Positions 54,710 through 63,734 of a DNA stretch of 64,000 bases are shown in pieces. The notes beneath the pieces are model-generated. The model saw only the letters and a program-made list of their open reading frames with translations. It was not told the DNA's origin and made no database searches. This DNA comes from DAOSCP01 sp035379625 (GTDB taxonomy: Bacteria; Bacteroidota; Ignavibacteria; Ignavibacteriales; DAOSCP01): NCBI GenBank assembly GCA_035379625.1, contig DAOSVM010000004.1:35367-99366 (forward strand). Reading direction: 5' to 3'. The translations under genes were made by a program, and so were the position numbers. The first letter of the stretch is position 1. The number at the start of each line of letters is the position of its first letter.

Positions 54710-56008
54710 ATGATTCAAAGGTATACCAGAAAAGAAATGGGTGATATTTGGAAAGATGAATACAAATTCAAAACTTGGTTGGATGTAGAAATTGCAGCAT
54801 GTGAAGCAAGAGCAGAATTAGGAGAAATTCCTTTTGAGGATGTTAAAATTATAAAAGAAAAAGCAAATTTTGATGTAAATCGTGTACTTGAAATTGAAGA
54901 AACAACAAAACACGATGTAATTGCATTTTTAACAAATGTTGCTGAATATGTTGGTGAGCCTTCAAGACATATTCATTATGGCATGACATCTTCTGATGTG
55001 CTTGATACTGGGCTTTCTTTGCAGATGAAAAAAGCTGGTGAATTGTTGTTAAAGAGTTTGATGGAATTAAGAGATATTTTGAAAGAACAAGCATTGAAAC
55101 ATAAATATACAGTTTGTGTAGGTAGAACTCATGGAATTCACGCAGAGCCTACCACAATGGGATTAAAGTTCGCATTATGGTTTGAAGAGGTTGAAAGAGA
55201 TATAGACAGGATGAAAAGAGCAATAGAAGTGATAAGTGTTGGTCAAATATCGGGTGCTGTTGGAACATTTGATCATTTAAGCCCAAAAGTAGAAGAAATT
55301 GTATGCAAAAAATTAGGATTAAAACCTGCGCCAGTTTCCACTCAAGTTATTCAAAGGGATAGACACGCCGAATATTTAACAACAATTGCTATTTGTGGTG
55401 CAACTTTAGAAAAAATTGCTACCGAAATAAGACATTTACAAAAAACTGAAGTTTTAGAAGCTGAAGAATTTTTCAGTAAAGGGCAAAAAGGATCATCTGC
55501 AATGCCACATAAAAGAAATCCTATTATTAGTGAAAGAATTTGTGGCTTAGCTAGATTGTTAAGAGCTAATGCAATGGCTGCTTTGGAAAATAATGCATTG
55601 TGGCACGAAAGAGATATCAGCCATTCTTCTGTTGAAAGAGTGATTGTTCCCGATAGTACAATAGCTTTAGATTATATGTTAGCTTTGGCTAAAGATTTAG
55701 TTAAAAATTTGATTATTTATCCAGAAAATATGTTGAAAAATTTAAATCTTACTAGAGGATTAATTTTCTCACAAAAAGTTTTATTAAAACTTACCGAAAA
55801 AGGTATTTCACGCGAAGAAGCTTATAAAATCGTTCAATCTTCGGCTATGGAAGTATGGGCTAATAAAGATAAAAATTTATTAGATGAATTATTAAAATCA
55901 GATGAAGCAAGAAAGTATTTATCAGAAGAAGAATTAAAACAAATTTTTAATACAGATAATATGCTAAAAAATATTGATTTTATTTTCAAAAGAACAGTAG
56001 AAAAATAA
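54710..56008 (+). CDS. purB: Adenylosuccinate lyase
   Basis: This 432-residue lyase of the fumarase/aspartase superfamily has the family signature GSSAMPHKRNPI, the catalytic His region GRTHGIHAEPTTMG, and HYGMTSSDVLDTGLS. It acts twice in purine synthesis (SAICAR and adenylosuccinate). It sits between pyrimidine genes in the operon, 17 bases after the UMP synthase gene. Confidence 0.96.
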   Translation: MIQRYTRKEMGDIWKDEYKFKTWLDVEIAACEARAELGEIPFEDVKIIKEKANFDVNRVLEIEETTKHDVIAFLTNVAEYVGEPSRHIHYGMTSSDVLDTGLSLQMKKAGELLLKSLMELRDILKEQALKHKYTVCVGRTHGIHAEPTTMGLKFALWFEEVERDIDRMKRAIEVISVGQISGAVGTFDHLSPKVEEIVCKKLGLKPAPVSTQVIQRDRHAEYLTTIAICGATLEKIATEIRHLQKTEVLEAEEFFSKGQKGSSAMPHKRNPIISERICGLARLLRANAMAALENNALWHERDISHSSVERVIVPDSTIALDYMLALAKDLVKNLIIYPENMLKNLNLTRGLIFSQKVLLKLTEKGISREEAYKIVQSSAMEVWANKDKNLLDELLKSDEARKYLSEEELKQIFNTDNMLKNIDFIFKRTVEK

Positions 56009-56027
56009 TAAAAAATTTGAGGTGCAA

Positions 56028-56933
56028 ATGCAAGATTTAATCTCAATGAGAGATTTGGGCAAAGATGATATCCTAAAATTTATGGAAATTGCAACAGCAA
56101 TTGAAAAAGGAGATTTGAAGCCTGATATGAAAGGTAAATTGATGGCAGCATTATTTTTTGAGCCATCAACTAGAACTCATTTATCTTTTGAAACAGCAAT
56201 GAAAAGATTAGGTGGCGAAGTTATTTCAATGTCTGGAACCGCAAATACATCTGTTAGTAAAGGTGAAACTCTTGCTGATACTACAAAAGTAATTAGCCAA
56301 TATGCAGATATCATTGTTATGCGTCATCCCTTGGAAGGTGCTGCAAGGTATGTCGCAGAACACGTCGATATTCCTGTTATAAATGCTGGCGATGGCGCTA
56401 ATCAACATCCTACTCAATCTTTACTTGATGTGTATACTATTTTGAAAACTCAAGGTAAACTCGAAAATCTTAATATTTGTTTGGTAGGTGACCTAAAATA
56501 TGGTAGAACAGTACATTCTCTTGTTTATGCTTTATCATTTTTTAATCCAAGATTTTATTTTGTTTCTCCAGAAAATTTAAGAATGCCTGAACACTTTTTG
56601 AAAGATTTTGAAAAATTAGGTATTAAATATAGTGAACATTTAACAATTGAAGAAATTATCGGTGAAGTTGATATTTTATACATGACTAGAATACAAAGAG
56701 AAAGATTTGCTGATATGCATGAGTATGAAAAAGTAAAAAATCTTTATATTTTAAATGCAAATATGTTACAAAATGTAAAAGATAATTTAAAAGTACTACA
56801 TCCGCTTCCTCGTGTTAATGAAATTTCAACTGATGTAGATTCAACTAAATATGCTCATTATTTCCAACAAACAAAAAATGGTGTTTATATTAGACAAGCT
56901 ATCTTAACTTTACTACTTGGAGGTGTACAATGA
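56028..56933 (+). CDS. pyrB: Aspartate carbamoyltransferase catalytic subunit
   Basis: This 301-residue enzyme has the carbamoyl phosphate loop FFEPSTRTHLSFETAMKRLGG, the SVSKGETLADT loop with its catalytic Lys, HPTQSLLD, and HPLPRVNEIS. The start is ATG 56028 after GAGGT (56019-56023); the GTG at 56022 overlaps that site. The stop overlaps pyrI as ATGA. It makes carbamoyl aspartate, the substrate of PyrC. Confidence 0.96.
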   Translation: MQDLISMRDLGKDDILKFMEIATAIEKGDLKPDMKGKLMAALFFEPSTRTHLSFETAMKRLGGEVISMSGTANTSVSKGETLADTTKVISQYADIIVMRHPLEGAARYVAEHVDIPVINAGDGANQHPTQSLLDVYTILKTQGKLENLNICLVGDLKYGRTVHSLVYALSFFNPRFYFVSPENLRMPEHFLKDFEKLGIKYSEHLTIEEIIGEVDILYMTRIQRERFADMHEYEKVKNLYILNANMLQNVKDNLKVLHPLPRVNEISTDVDSTKYAHYFQQTKNGVYIRQAILTLLLGGVQ

Positions 56934-57370
56934 GAGAGTTAAAAGTTGATGCTATAAAAAATGGTACTGTTCTGGATCATATTCCTGCTGGTAAGGCTTT
57001 GAAAGTATTATCCATATTAAATCCAAATCCAAAAGATGTTGTAACTATTGGTATAAATTTTTCTGGTAAGTCCCAAAAAAAAGATATATTGAAGTTTGAA
57101 AACCTTGAACTTAAAAAAGAAGATGTCGATAAAATTGCTGTTTTAGCGCCTAAAGCTACTATAAATATTATACACGATTATAATGTTGTTAAAAAATATA
57201 AAGTTGAAGTACCAGATAAATTAGAAAATTTATGGGACTGCCCAAATCCTAATTGTATTACAAGAAGTGAAAATCAAAAAACAAAATTCGTTGTTGAAAA
57301 TAAAGAGCCAATTGTTTTAAGGTGTGTTTACTGTGAAAGAACTTTTGATGTTGAAGAAATTAATTTATAA
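56930..57370 (+). CDS. pyrI: Aspartate carbamoyltransferase regulatory subunit
   Basis: This 146-residue subunit has the N-terminal allosteric domain (LKVDAIKNGTVLDHIPAGKALKVL, nucleotide-binding) and the C-terminal zinc domain with CPNPNC and CVYCER supplying the four Cys. It indicates a PyrB-PyrI holoenzyme under nucleotide feedback control, and explains how flux can be controlled without an attenuator in the short operon leader. Confidence 0.96.
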   Translation: MRELKVDAIKNGTVLDHIPAGKALKVLSILNPNPKDVVTIGINFSGKSQKKDILKFENLELKKEDVDKIAVLAPKATINIIHDYNVVKKYKVEVPDKLENLWDCPNPNCITRSENQKTKFVVENKEPIVLRCVYCERTFDVEEINL

Positions 57371-57382
57371 CAAGGGGGTATT

Positions 57383-58087
57383 ATGAAAGAATTACTTTAT
57401 GAAGGAAAAGCAAAAAAAGTTTTTAAAACAGATAATAGTGAAGAATTGATAGTTTACTACAAGGATGATGCTACTGCTTTTAATGGTGAAAAAAAAGGAA
57501 CTATTCACGATAAAGGAATAATAAATAATAAGTTAAGTAATTATTTTTTCCAATTAATAGAAGAAAGTGGTGTTCCTACTCATTTTATTAAGGAATTGTC
57601 AGATAGAGAAACTTTAGTAAAAAAAGTGACAATTGTTCCATTAGAAGTTATTGTTAGAAATTATGCTGCCGGTAGTATGGCTAAAAGATTAGGTTTGGTG
57701 GAAGGTAAAGAGCTTTTACATCCCACAATTGAATTTTCATATAAAAATGATGATTTAGGCGATCCATTAATTCCTGATAGCTATCCAACTGCTTTAGGCT
57801 TTGCTACAGAAGAAGAAATAGCTTTGATTAAAAAATATGCTTTAAAAATTAACGAAATTTTAAAGAGAGAATTATTGAAAGCTTCGATAAAATTGATAGA
57901 TTTTAAATTAGAATTTGGAAAATTAAAAGATGGAACAATAGTATTAGCTGATGAAATATCACCTGATACTTGTAGGTTTTGGGATGCTAATACAAATGAA
58001 AAACTTGATAAGGATAGATTTAGAAGAGATTTAGGGAATGTAGAAGGAGCTTATAAAGAAGTTTTATCAAGAATATTTAATAAATAA
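57383..58087 (+). CDS. purC: SAICAR synthetase
   Basis: This 234-residue ATP-dependent ligase has LLYEGKAKKVFKTD at the start, the signature PLEVIVRNYAAGSMAKRLGL and LADEISPDTCRFWDANT. It joins aspartate to CAIR. The length matches the single-domain bacterial form. GGGGG lies just before the start codon. Confidence 0.96.
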   Translation: MKELLYEGKAKKVFKTDNSEELIVYYKDDATAFNGEKKGTIHDKGIINNKLSNYFFQLIEESGVPTHFIKELSDRETLVKKVTIVPLEVIVRNYAAGSMAKRLGLVEGKELLHPTIEFSYKNDDLGDPLIPDSYPTALGFATEEEIALIKKYALKINEILKRELLKASIKLIDFKLEFGKLKDGTIVLADEISPDTCRFWDANTNEKLDKDRFRRDLGNVEGAYKEVLSRIFNK

Positions 58088-58101
58088 AAAGTAAAGGGGC
58101 T

Positions 58102-59469
58102 ATGTTTAAAGAATTAAACGAAGAATGCGGTGTATTTGGCGTTTATAATTTATCTACTAATGATGCAGCAAAGATAACTTATTACGGTTTAATGGCTTTG
58201 CAACACCGAGGGCAAGAAAGTGCTGGTATTGCGGTTAGGAAGGATGGTGATATTCTTTTTTATAAAGATCAAGGGCTTGTACAAAATGTTTTTGAACCTC
58301 ATATCTTAAATTTTTTAAATGGTACTGATGCAATTGGCCATGTCCGTTATTCTACTACCGGGGCAAGTATTCCTGAAAATGCACAGCCAATTGTCAGAAA
58401 TTATAAAGAAGGTAAAATTTGTTTAGTCCATAATGGAAATATAAAAAATTCTGATGAATTAAAAGAAGAACTTGAAAATCAAGGAATGTTTTTTACTTCT
58501 ACAACTGACTCAGAGATTATTTTAGCTCTTATTATGCGCAATAGATTGAAAACCGAAACAATACAGGAAGCAATTCTTCAAACTATGCCAGTACTTAAAG
58601 GTGGCTATTCAATTTTAATGATGACTAAACGTAAATTTATAGCTTTTACAGATCCTTTTGGAATTAGGCCCCTTTGTTACGGAAAATTGGGTGATGCTTA
58701 CGTTTTTGCTTCAGAAACTTGCGCTTTAGATACTGTTAAAGCAGAATTTGTTCGTTGGGTGGAGCCAGGTGAAATTATTACTATTTCACCAAAAGGTTTT
58801 TCTTCTACAAAATACGAACCAAGAGATGAAAAAGGGAAATTCTGTTCCTTTGAATTTATTTATTTCTCTCGCCCCGATAGTTATCACTACGGACTAAATG
58901 TATACCAAGCTAGAATGAATTTAGGTAGAGAATTATTTTATGAGCACGGCGTAAATGCTGATGTTGTTATTGGTGTTCCTGAATCTGGTACAACCGCAGC
59001 AATTGGTTATTATAAAGCTTCTGGTATACCTTTTTCGCAAGGTTTTGTAAGAAATTCATATGTTGGTAGAACTTTTATTAAGCCAGGACAAGATCACAGA
59101 AAAATTAGTGTAGACTTGAAGTTACTTCCTTTGAAAGAAAATATTGAAGGTAAAGAAGTTATTATGATTGACGATTCCATCGTTCGTGGCACAACAACAA
59201 AAAATATTGTAAAATTGCTTAAAAAATCGGGGGCAAAAAAAGTTATTGTTATGTCTAGTGCGCCACCTATTAAATATTCTTGTTTTTATGGTATTGACAC
59301 GCCTCAAAGAGAACATTTAATTGCTGCTACTCATTCCATTGAAGAAATTAGACAAGAAATTGGAGCAGACGAATTGTATTATCTTTCCATCGAAGGAATG
59401 CTTAAAGCATTCAAAGATGCAAATTGTGGCTTTTGCACTGCTTGCTATGATGGAAAATATCCTATTTAA
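58102..59469 (+). CDS. purF: Amidophosphoribosyltransferase (Fe-S type)
   Basis: This 455-residue enzyme commits PRPP to purines. The predicted nucleophile is Cys9 after a short propeptide (MFKELNEE). The glutaminase domain has ALQHRGQESAGIA and HNGNIKNSDELK; the phosphoribosyltransferase domain has VIMIDDSIVRGTTTKNIV. The C-terminal CGFCTACYDGKYP and the internal CSFEFIYFSRPDS and CFYGID supply the Cys ligands of a [4Fe-4S] cluster, as in the Bacillus-type enzyme. Confidence 0.96.
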   Translation: MFKELNEECGVFGVYNLSTNDAAKITYYGLMALQHRGQESAGIAVRKDGDILFYKDQGLVQNVFEPHILNFLNGTDAIGHVRYSTTGASIPENAQPIVRNYKEGKICLVHNGNIKNSDELKEELENQGMFFTSTTDSEIILALIMRNRLKTETIQEAILQTMPVLKGGYSILMMTKRKFIAFTDPFGIRPLCYGKLGDAYVFASETCALDTVKAEFVRWVEPGEIITISPKGFSSTKYEPRDEKGKFCSFEFIYFSRPDSYHYGLNVYQARMNLGRELFYEHGVNADVVIGVPESGTTAAIGYYKASGIPFSQGFVRNSYVGRTFIKPGQDHRKISVDLKLLPLKENIEGKEVIMIDDSIVRGTTTKNIVKLLKKSGAKKVIVMSSAPPIKYSCFYGIDTPQREHLIAATHSIEEIRQEIGADELYYLSIEGMLKAFKDANCGFCTACYDGKYPI

Positions 59470-59483
59470 AAATTGGGGGTAAA

Positions 59484-60509
59484 ATGATATCATATAAAGA
59501 TGCTGGTGTTGATGTCAATCGCGGTTATAAGGCCGTTGAATTGATGAAAACTTTTGTCAAATCTACTTTTACAAAAAACGTTTTAACTGATTTGGGCTCA
59601 TTTGGCGCTTTATACAATCTTGATTTAAAAAGTTTAAACATAAAAGAACCTGTTCTTGTATCGGGTACTGATGGCGTTGGTACAAAGCTAAAAATAGCAA
59701 TTGAATTAAATAAACACGATACAATCGGTATCGATTGCGTTGCGATGTGTGTTAATGATATTTTATGCTCTGGTGCTAAACCTCTTTTCTTTCTTGATTA
59801 TATTGCTATGGGAAAACTTGTTCCAGAAAAAGTTGCGGAAATTGTCAAAGGTGTTGCCCGCGGATGTTTATTCTCAGATGCTTCTCTTGTCGGGGGCGAA
59901 ACTGCTGAAATGCCCGGTTTTTATGCTGAAGATGAATATGATATTGCCGGGTTTGCTGTCGGCGTTGTCGATAAAGCTGATATTATTGACGGTAAAAAAA
60001 TTCGCGAAGGTAATGCTATTATTGGTATTGCTTCAAGTGGAATACATTCTAATGGATATTCACTGGTGAGAAAACTTATCAAAAAAGATGAATTTGATAC
60101 AGAACTTGATGGTAGAAAAATTGGCGAAATACTTCTTGAACCAACAAAAATTTATGTTAAACCTATTCTTGAGCTTAAAAAGAAATTTCATATCAAAGGT
60201 ATTGCTCATATTACTGGTGGTGGTTTTATTGAAAACATTCCTCGCGCTTATGGTGATGATTTCGCCGCAGAAATTCATCTTGGAAGTTGGGAAATTCCAA
60301 AAATATTTGAATTACTTCAAAAAAGAGCAGAATTAGATAACACACATATGTTAAATACTTTCAATTTGGGCATTGGAATGGTTATTATTGTTGAACAAGC
60401 TTTAGCCCCTTATATTATAAAAGATTTGCAAGAACACGGCGAAAAAGCTTACCAAATTGGCACTATTATTAAAAGAACTGAGCAAACAGGTCCAATATGT
60501 TTCGTCTAG
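59484..60509 (+). CDS. purM: AIR synthetase
   Basis: This 341-residue enzyme converts FGAM to AIR with ATP. Motifs: VSGTDGVGTKLKIA, DCVAMCVNDILCSGAKPLFFLDYIA, LVGGETAEMPGFY and HITGGGFIENIPRA. It is complete in length. Its last 13 bases overlap purN. Confidence 0.96.
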   Translation: MISYKDAGVDVNRGYKAVELMKTFVKSTFTKNVLTDLGSFGALYNLDLKSLNIKEPVLVSGTDGVGTKLKIAIELNKHDTIGIDCVAMCVNDILCSGAKPLFFLDYIAMGKLVPEKVAEIVKGVARGCLFSDASLVGGETAEMPGFYAEDEYDIAGFAVGVVDKADIIDGKKIREGNAIIGIASSGIHSNGYSLVRKLIKKDEFDTELDGRKIGEILLEPTKIYVKPILELKKKFHIKGIAHITGGGFIENIPRAYGDDFAAEIHLGSWEIPKIFELLQKRAELDNTHMLNTFNLGIGMVIIVEQALAPYIIKDLQEHGEKAYQIGTIIKRTEQTGPICFV

Positions 60510-61102
60510 GTGTTTTAGTTTCCGGTGGTGGTACAAATCTTCAAGCTATCATTAATGCTATCGAAATTGGTAAATTACCTGATGTTGAAATTGCTGTCGT
60601 AATTTCTTCCAATAGCAAAGCTTATGCAATTGAAAGAGCTAAAAAACATAATATACCTTTTGAAGTTGTTTCTAAAAAAGAATGTAATTCACAACTTGAT
60701 TTTGAAAATAAAATTATAAAAATACTTACAGAAAAAAAAGTTGATATTGTAATTTTAGCTGGATTTATGGCTATTTTATCTGAAAATTTTGTTTCACATT
60801 TCCCAAACCGAATATTGAATATTCATCCATCGTTATTACCAAAATTTGGTGGGAAAGGATATTATGGGATTAAAGTTCACGAAAAAGTATTGGAAGCTAA
60901 AGAAACTCAAACAGGTGCTACTGTTCATTTCGTAACTTCTGATGTGGATGCCGGCCCAATTATTTTACAAAAATCTATAGATGTCTTACCAAATGATACT
61001 CCAGAATCCTTACAGAGAAGAGTAATGGAAAATTGCGAGTGGATTATTTATCCTGAAGCGATTAGAATTGTTTGCGAAAAAATACGGGATAATGAGATAT
61101 AA
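60497..61102 (+). CDS. purN: GAR transformylase
   Basis: This 201-residue formyltetrahydrofolate-dependent enzyme has the N-terminal LVSGGGTNLQAII (phosphate loop), the catalytic His in NIHPSLLPKFGGKG and Asp in TSDVDAGPIILQKS. It is the last gene of the operon; purD, purE, purH, purK, purL and purS are elsewhere. A repeat end module begins 57 bases after the stop, and no classical terminator is visible before it. Confidence 0.96.
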   Translation: MFRLGVLVSGGGTNLQAIINAIEIGKLPDVEIAVVISSNSKAYAIERAKKHNIPFEVVSKKECNSQLDFENKIIKILTEKKVDIVILAGFMAILSENFVSHFPNRILNIHPSLLPKFGGKGYYGIKVHEKVLEAKETQTGATVHFVTSDVDAGPIILQKSIDVLPNDTPESLQRRVMENCEWIIYPEAIRIVCEKIRDNEI

Positions 61103-61158
61103 AAAAACTTCTATTGTGGTTTTAGTATAATTTTTCTTTAATTTTTATAAAAAATTTT

Positions 61159-61217
61159 GGGCTTTAGCCCGCCCGTGCGCACAGCGCACGGGCTTAAGCC
61201 TATACCGACCGAGCCTA
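61159..61217. repeat. Repeat end module (GCCCGTGCG subtype) after purN
   Basis: GGGCTTTAGCCC (61159-61170), hairpin GCCCGTGCGC-ACA-GCGCACGGGC (61171-61193), then GCCTATACCGACCGAGCCTA (61198-61217), a diverged terminal motif. A 17-bp array lies 57 bases beyond the outer edge, not inside as in copies 1 and 2. This module may serve as the terminator of the operon. Confidence 0.75.
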
Positions 61218-61273
61218 TATGGTTAATCCTTTTACATAAAATTAGGCTGCCTTTTCCTTCGACAGCCCAACAT

Positions 61274-61391
61274 ATATTAAATTTGCAATAATATCGTAAA
61301 TACATTTATATCGTATATATAAATATATCATATACACAATTATATCGTATGCCAATTATATAATAAGCATCAATATATCATTTTGACAATT
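61274..61391. repeat. 17-bp tandem array, seven units
   Basis: Units start at 61274, 61291, 61308, 61325, 61342, 61358 and 61375, five steps of 17 and one of 16. Examples are ATATCGTAAATACATTT and ATATCATATACACAATT. The array runs right up to the stop codon of pepT (61391-61393). It is the cleanest of the arrays. Confidence 0.8.
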
Positions 61392-62647
61392 TATTCACCT
61401 TTGCTATTATATACCTTTACTATTTCTACAATCGTTTTTACAGCTTTTTGCATATCCTGTATTGAAGTCCATTCCAATTGAGAATGAAAAGCGTGACCCC
61501 CAGCAAATAAATTTGGTGTAGGAACCCCCATAAAACTTAACCTCGCTCCATCTGTTCCACCTCTAATTGCAGACATTATCGGAGTGATCCCCAAATTTTT
61601 CATCGCCTCTACCGCTGCATCTACAACTATCGGATGATCCTTTAATATATTGCGCATATTGCGATATTGCTCTATAACCCTAAAATTATAACTTGAGCCA
61701 GGATACTTTTCTACCGCCTTTTGTGCCAATTCTTTAAGCATATTTTCGTATTCAACCAATTTCTCGTCTACAAAATCACGAATTATTAACTTAACTACTG
61801 TCAACTCCTCATTTCCCGTTACTGAATTTGGATGCACATAACCCTCTCGCCCTTCAGTTGTCTCTGGTGATAACTTCTCTTTTGGCAACGAGTTAATAAA
61901 TTCCGCTGCTATTTTCAAAGAATTTATCATTTTATTCTTCGCGTAACCCGGATGTATATTTTTGCCCTTAAACTCTATTACAACCGCATCTGCACTAAAT
62001 GTTTCGGATTCTATCTCGCCACAAATTGAGCCATCCACTGTGTACGCATATTTAACATTCAATTTATTTACATCGATATGCTCCGTGCCTCTACCTACTT
62101 CTTCATCGGGAGTAAAGCAAACGCGTATTTCTCCGTGCTCAACTTCCGGATGTTCAATTAAATATTGTATCGCATCAATAATTTCCGCAATCCCAGCCTT
62201 ATCATCTGCTCCTAAAAGCGTTGTGCCATCTGTTGTTATAATATCGCAACCTATCATATTCTTCAAATCCGGATGTTCTTCAACCTTAATCACTTGTGAT
62301 GGATCATTAGGCAGTACTATATCACCACCTTGATAATTTTTATGAATTATCGGATTAACATTTGCTCCGCTTACCGCTGGTGATGTATCATAATGCGCAA
62401 TAAACGCTATTGGCAATACATTCTTTTTCTTCGTATTCGATGGCAAAGTCGCATAAACATAGCCCCATTCATCCAATTCAACATTAATCATACCTATACT
62501 TTTCAACTCTTCTACCAAAATTTTTGCCAAATCCAACTCCTTTGAAGCTGATGGAAAAGTGGTAGATTCCTCATCAGATTGAGTATCAACCTTTACATAT
62601 TTTAAAAACCTTTCAACAACAGAATACTTATAATGTTCGTCGAACAT
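61391..62647 (-). CDS. pepT: Tripeptidase PepT
   Basis: This 418-residue M20 peptidase has FIAHYDTSPAVSGANV (metal His, Asp), LLGADDKAGIAEI (bridging Asp), FTPDEEVGRG (catalytic Glu and ligand Glu), TVDGS (Asp) and FAGGHAFHSQLEW (final His). It is cytosolic and removes the N-terminal residue of tripeptides. Codons are noticeably richer in C than in most neighbours. A GAGG-type site lies upstream of ATG 62647. Confidence 0.96.
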   Translation of the reverse strand: MFDEHYKYSVVERFLKYVKVDTQSDEESTTFPSASKELDLAKILVEELKSIGMINVELDEWGYVYATLPSNTKKKNVLPIAFIAHYDTSPAVSGANVNPIIHKNYQGGDIVLPNDPSQVIKVEEHPDLKNMIGCDIITTDGTTLLGADDKAGIAEIIDAIQYLIEHPEVEHGEIRVCFTPDEEVGRGTEHIDVNKLNVKYAYTVDGSICGEIESETFSADAVVIEFKGKNIHPGYAKNKMINSLKIAAEFINSLPKEKLSPETTEGREGYVHPNSVTGNEELTVVKLIIRDFVDEKLVEYENMLKELAQKAVEKYPGSSYNFRVIEQYRNMRNILKDHPIVVDAAVEAMKNLGITPIMSAIRGGTDGARLSFMGVPTPNLFAGGHAFHSQLEWTSIQDMQKAVKTIVEIVKVYNSKGE

Positions 62648-62724
62648 AAAAACCTCAATTTTTTATTATTAAATAGCAAATTAAAAATAGAAAAAAAATT
62701 TTAATAAAAAAATATTATTATTGG

Positions 62725-62775
62725 GCTCAGACGGTGTAAGCATGACCGCACAACTTCAGTTGTGCGGCTTTTTTT
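62725..62775. repeat. Repeat end module with a different hairpin sequence
   Basis: GCTCAGACGGTGTAAGC (62725-62741) is intact, but the hairpin is CCGCACAACT-TC-AGTTGTGCGG (62746-62767), unrelated in sequence to the others, followed by CTTTTTTT. The T run is on the plus strand while the flanking genes are on the minus strand, so this is not the terminator of either neighbour. Confidence 0.72.
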
Positions 62776-62802
62776 GCAATTCTTGCAAAAAAAAATAACA
62801 AT

Positions 62803-63734
62803 TTAAATAATATTATTCATTGTCTTGAAATTTTCATAATCTGTTAATAAATGAAATGCTAATATGGCATTATCTTTAAGAATACAAGGTATATTATCTA
62901 TTACTGGATATGCCAAATGACTTTCTTTTGAATAAATTAAATTTTTGTTATACTTATGTAGTTTTGTGCGAGAAATTGGACAAAGCAATGTAGGCTTATT
63001 ATTATCATTTGTGGAGTTTTTTTCTATTATTAATAAAGCAGTTGGATTTAAGGGATTTGAGTAGTAATCAAAAAGTCTATGCTCTATAATTTTATAACCT
63101 AATTGTTTTGATATTTTATATAAATCTTTTACATAACCTAGTCTTTCTATTCTTTTTTTTGCTTCTTGATTTCCAAATTCATACGATGGTTCTAATAACA
63201 CAAGGTATTTTTTGTTATCCTATATAATTCCTTTAACGCAGCTTCTTCTTTGCCACCATTCGGCTCTATAGAATGTGATGTATATACAATGTCAAAAGAA
63301 TTATCTGGCAATGGGATATCGAATAAATCTGCTGTAAATAACTTTACATTATTAAAAGAAAAGTCCTTTAAAAAATTTTTTGCAAATTTTAATCTTGACC
63401 ACGATATGTCAAAACCATATATATAAGAAGGTCTTTTTTTTAATTTAACTAGTAAATTTGCTAATGTAGTAGCTTCTCCTACTCCTATCTCAATTATTGA
63501 ATTAAAATTACATAGTCCATTTATTACTTTTGCTAATGATGAACAATAATTTTCGTAATATTCTTTGTTTTGATAGTAAAATTTAATATATGTTCCAGCT
63601 TGAAAATCATAACTTATCATTATATCTTCTACTGTATTAACATTAGAATTACTGGCCCTCTTTAAATAATCAATTATATTACCACCGTTTGAGTATACTT
63701 CTTTAACTTTTTGGATGTATCGAAATTTTTCCAT
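62803..63734 (-). pseudogene. SAM-dependent methyltransferase with Trm112-like C-terminus, broken by a frameshift
   Basis: Two minus-strand frames belong to one gene. The first (63734-63192, 180 residues) has a class I SAM-binding core: IIEIGVGEATTLANLL (motif I), GFDISWSRLKFA, LFTADLFDIPLPDNSFDIVYTSHSIEP, then ELYRITKNTLCY and a stop. The second (ending 62803) continues with VLLEPSYEFGNQEAKKR. Adding one A to the run of six (63208-63213) restores ITKKYLVLLEP. The C-terminal 60 residues (LLCPISRTKLHKY, HLAYPVIDNIPCIL) resemble a Trm112-like zinc-ribbon domain, with only one Cys of each expected pair. Its target is unknown. A real frameshift, slippage or a homopolymer sequencing error are all possible. 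Confidence 0.8.

Noticed and set aside
62746..62775. Strong terminator for a neighbouring gene
   Set aside because: The hairpin-T run reads on the plus strand, but both flanking genes are on the minus strand; it belongs to a repeat module.
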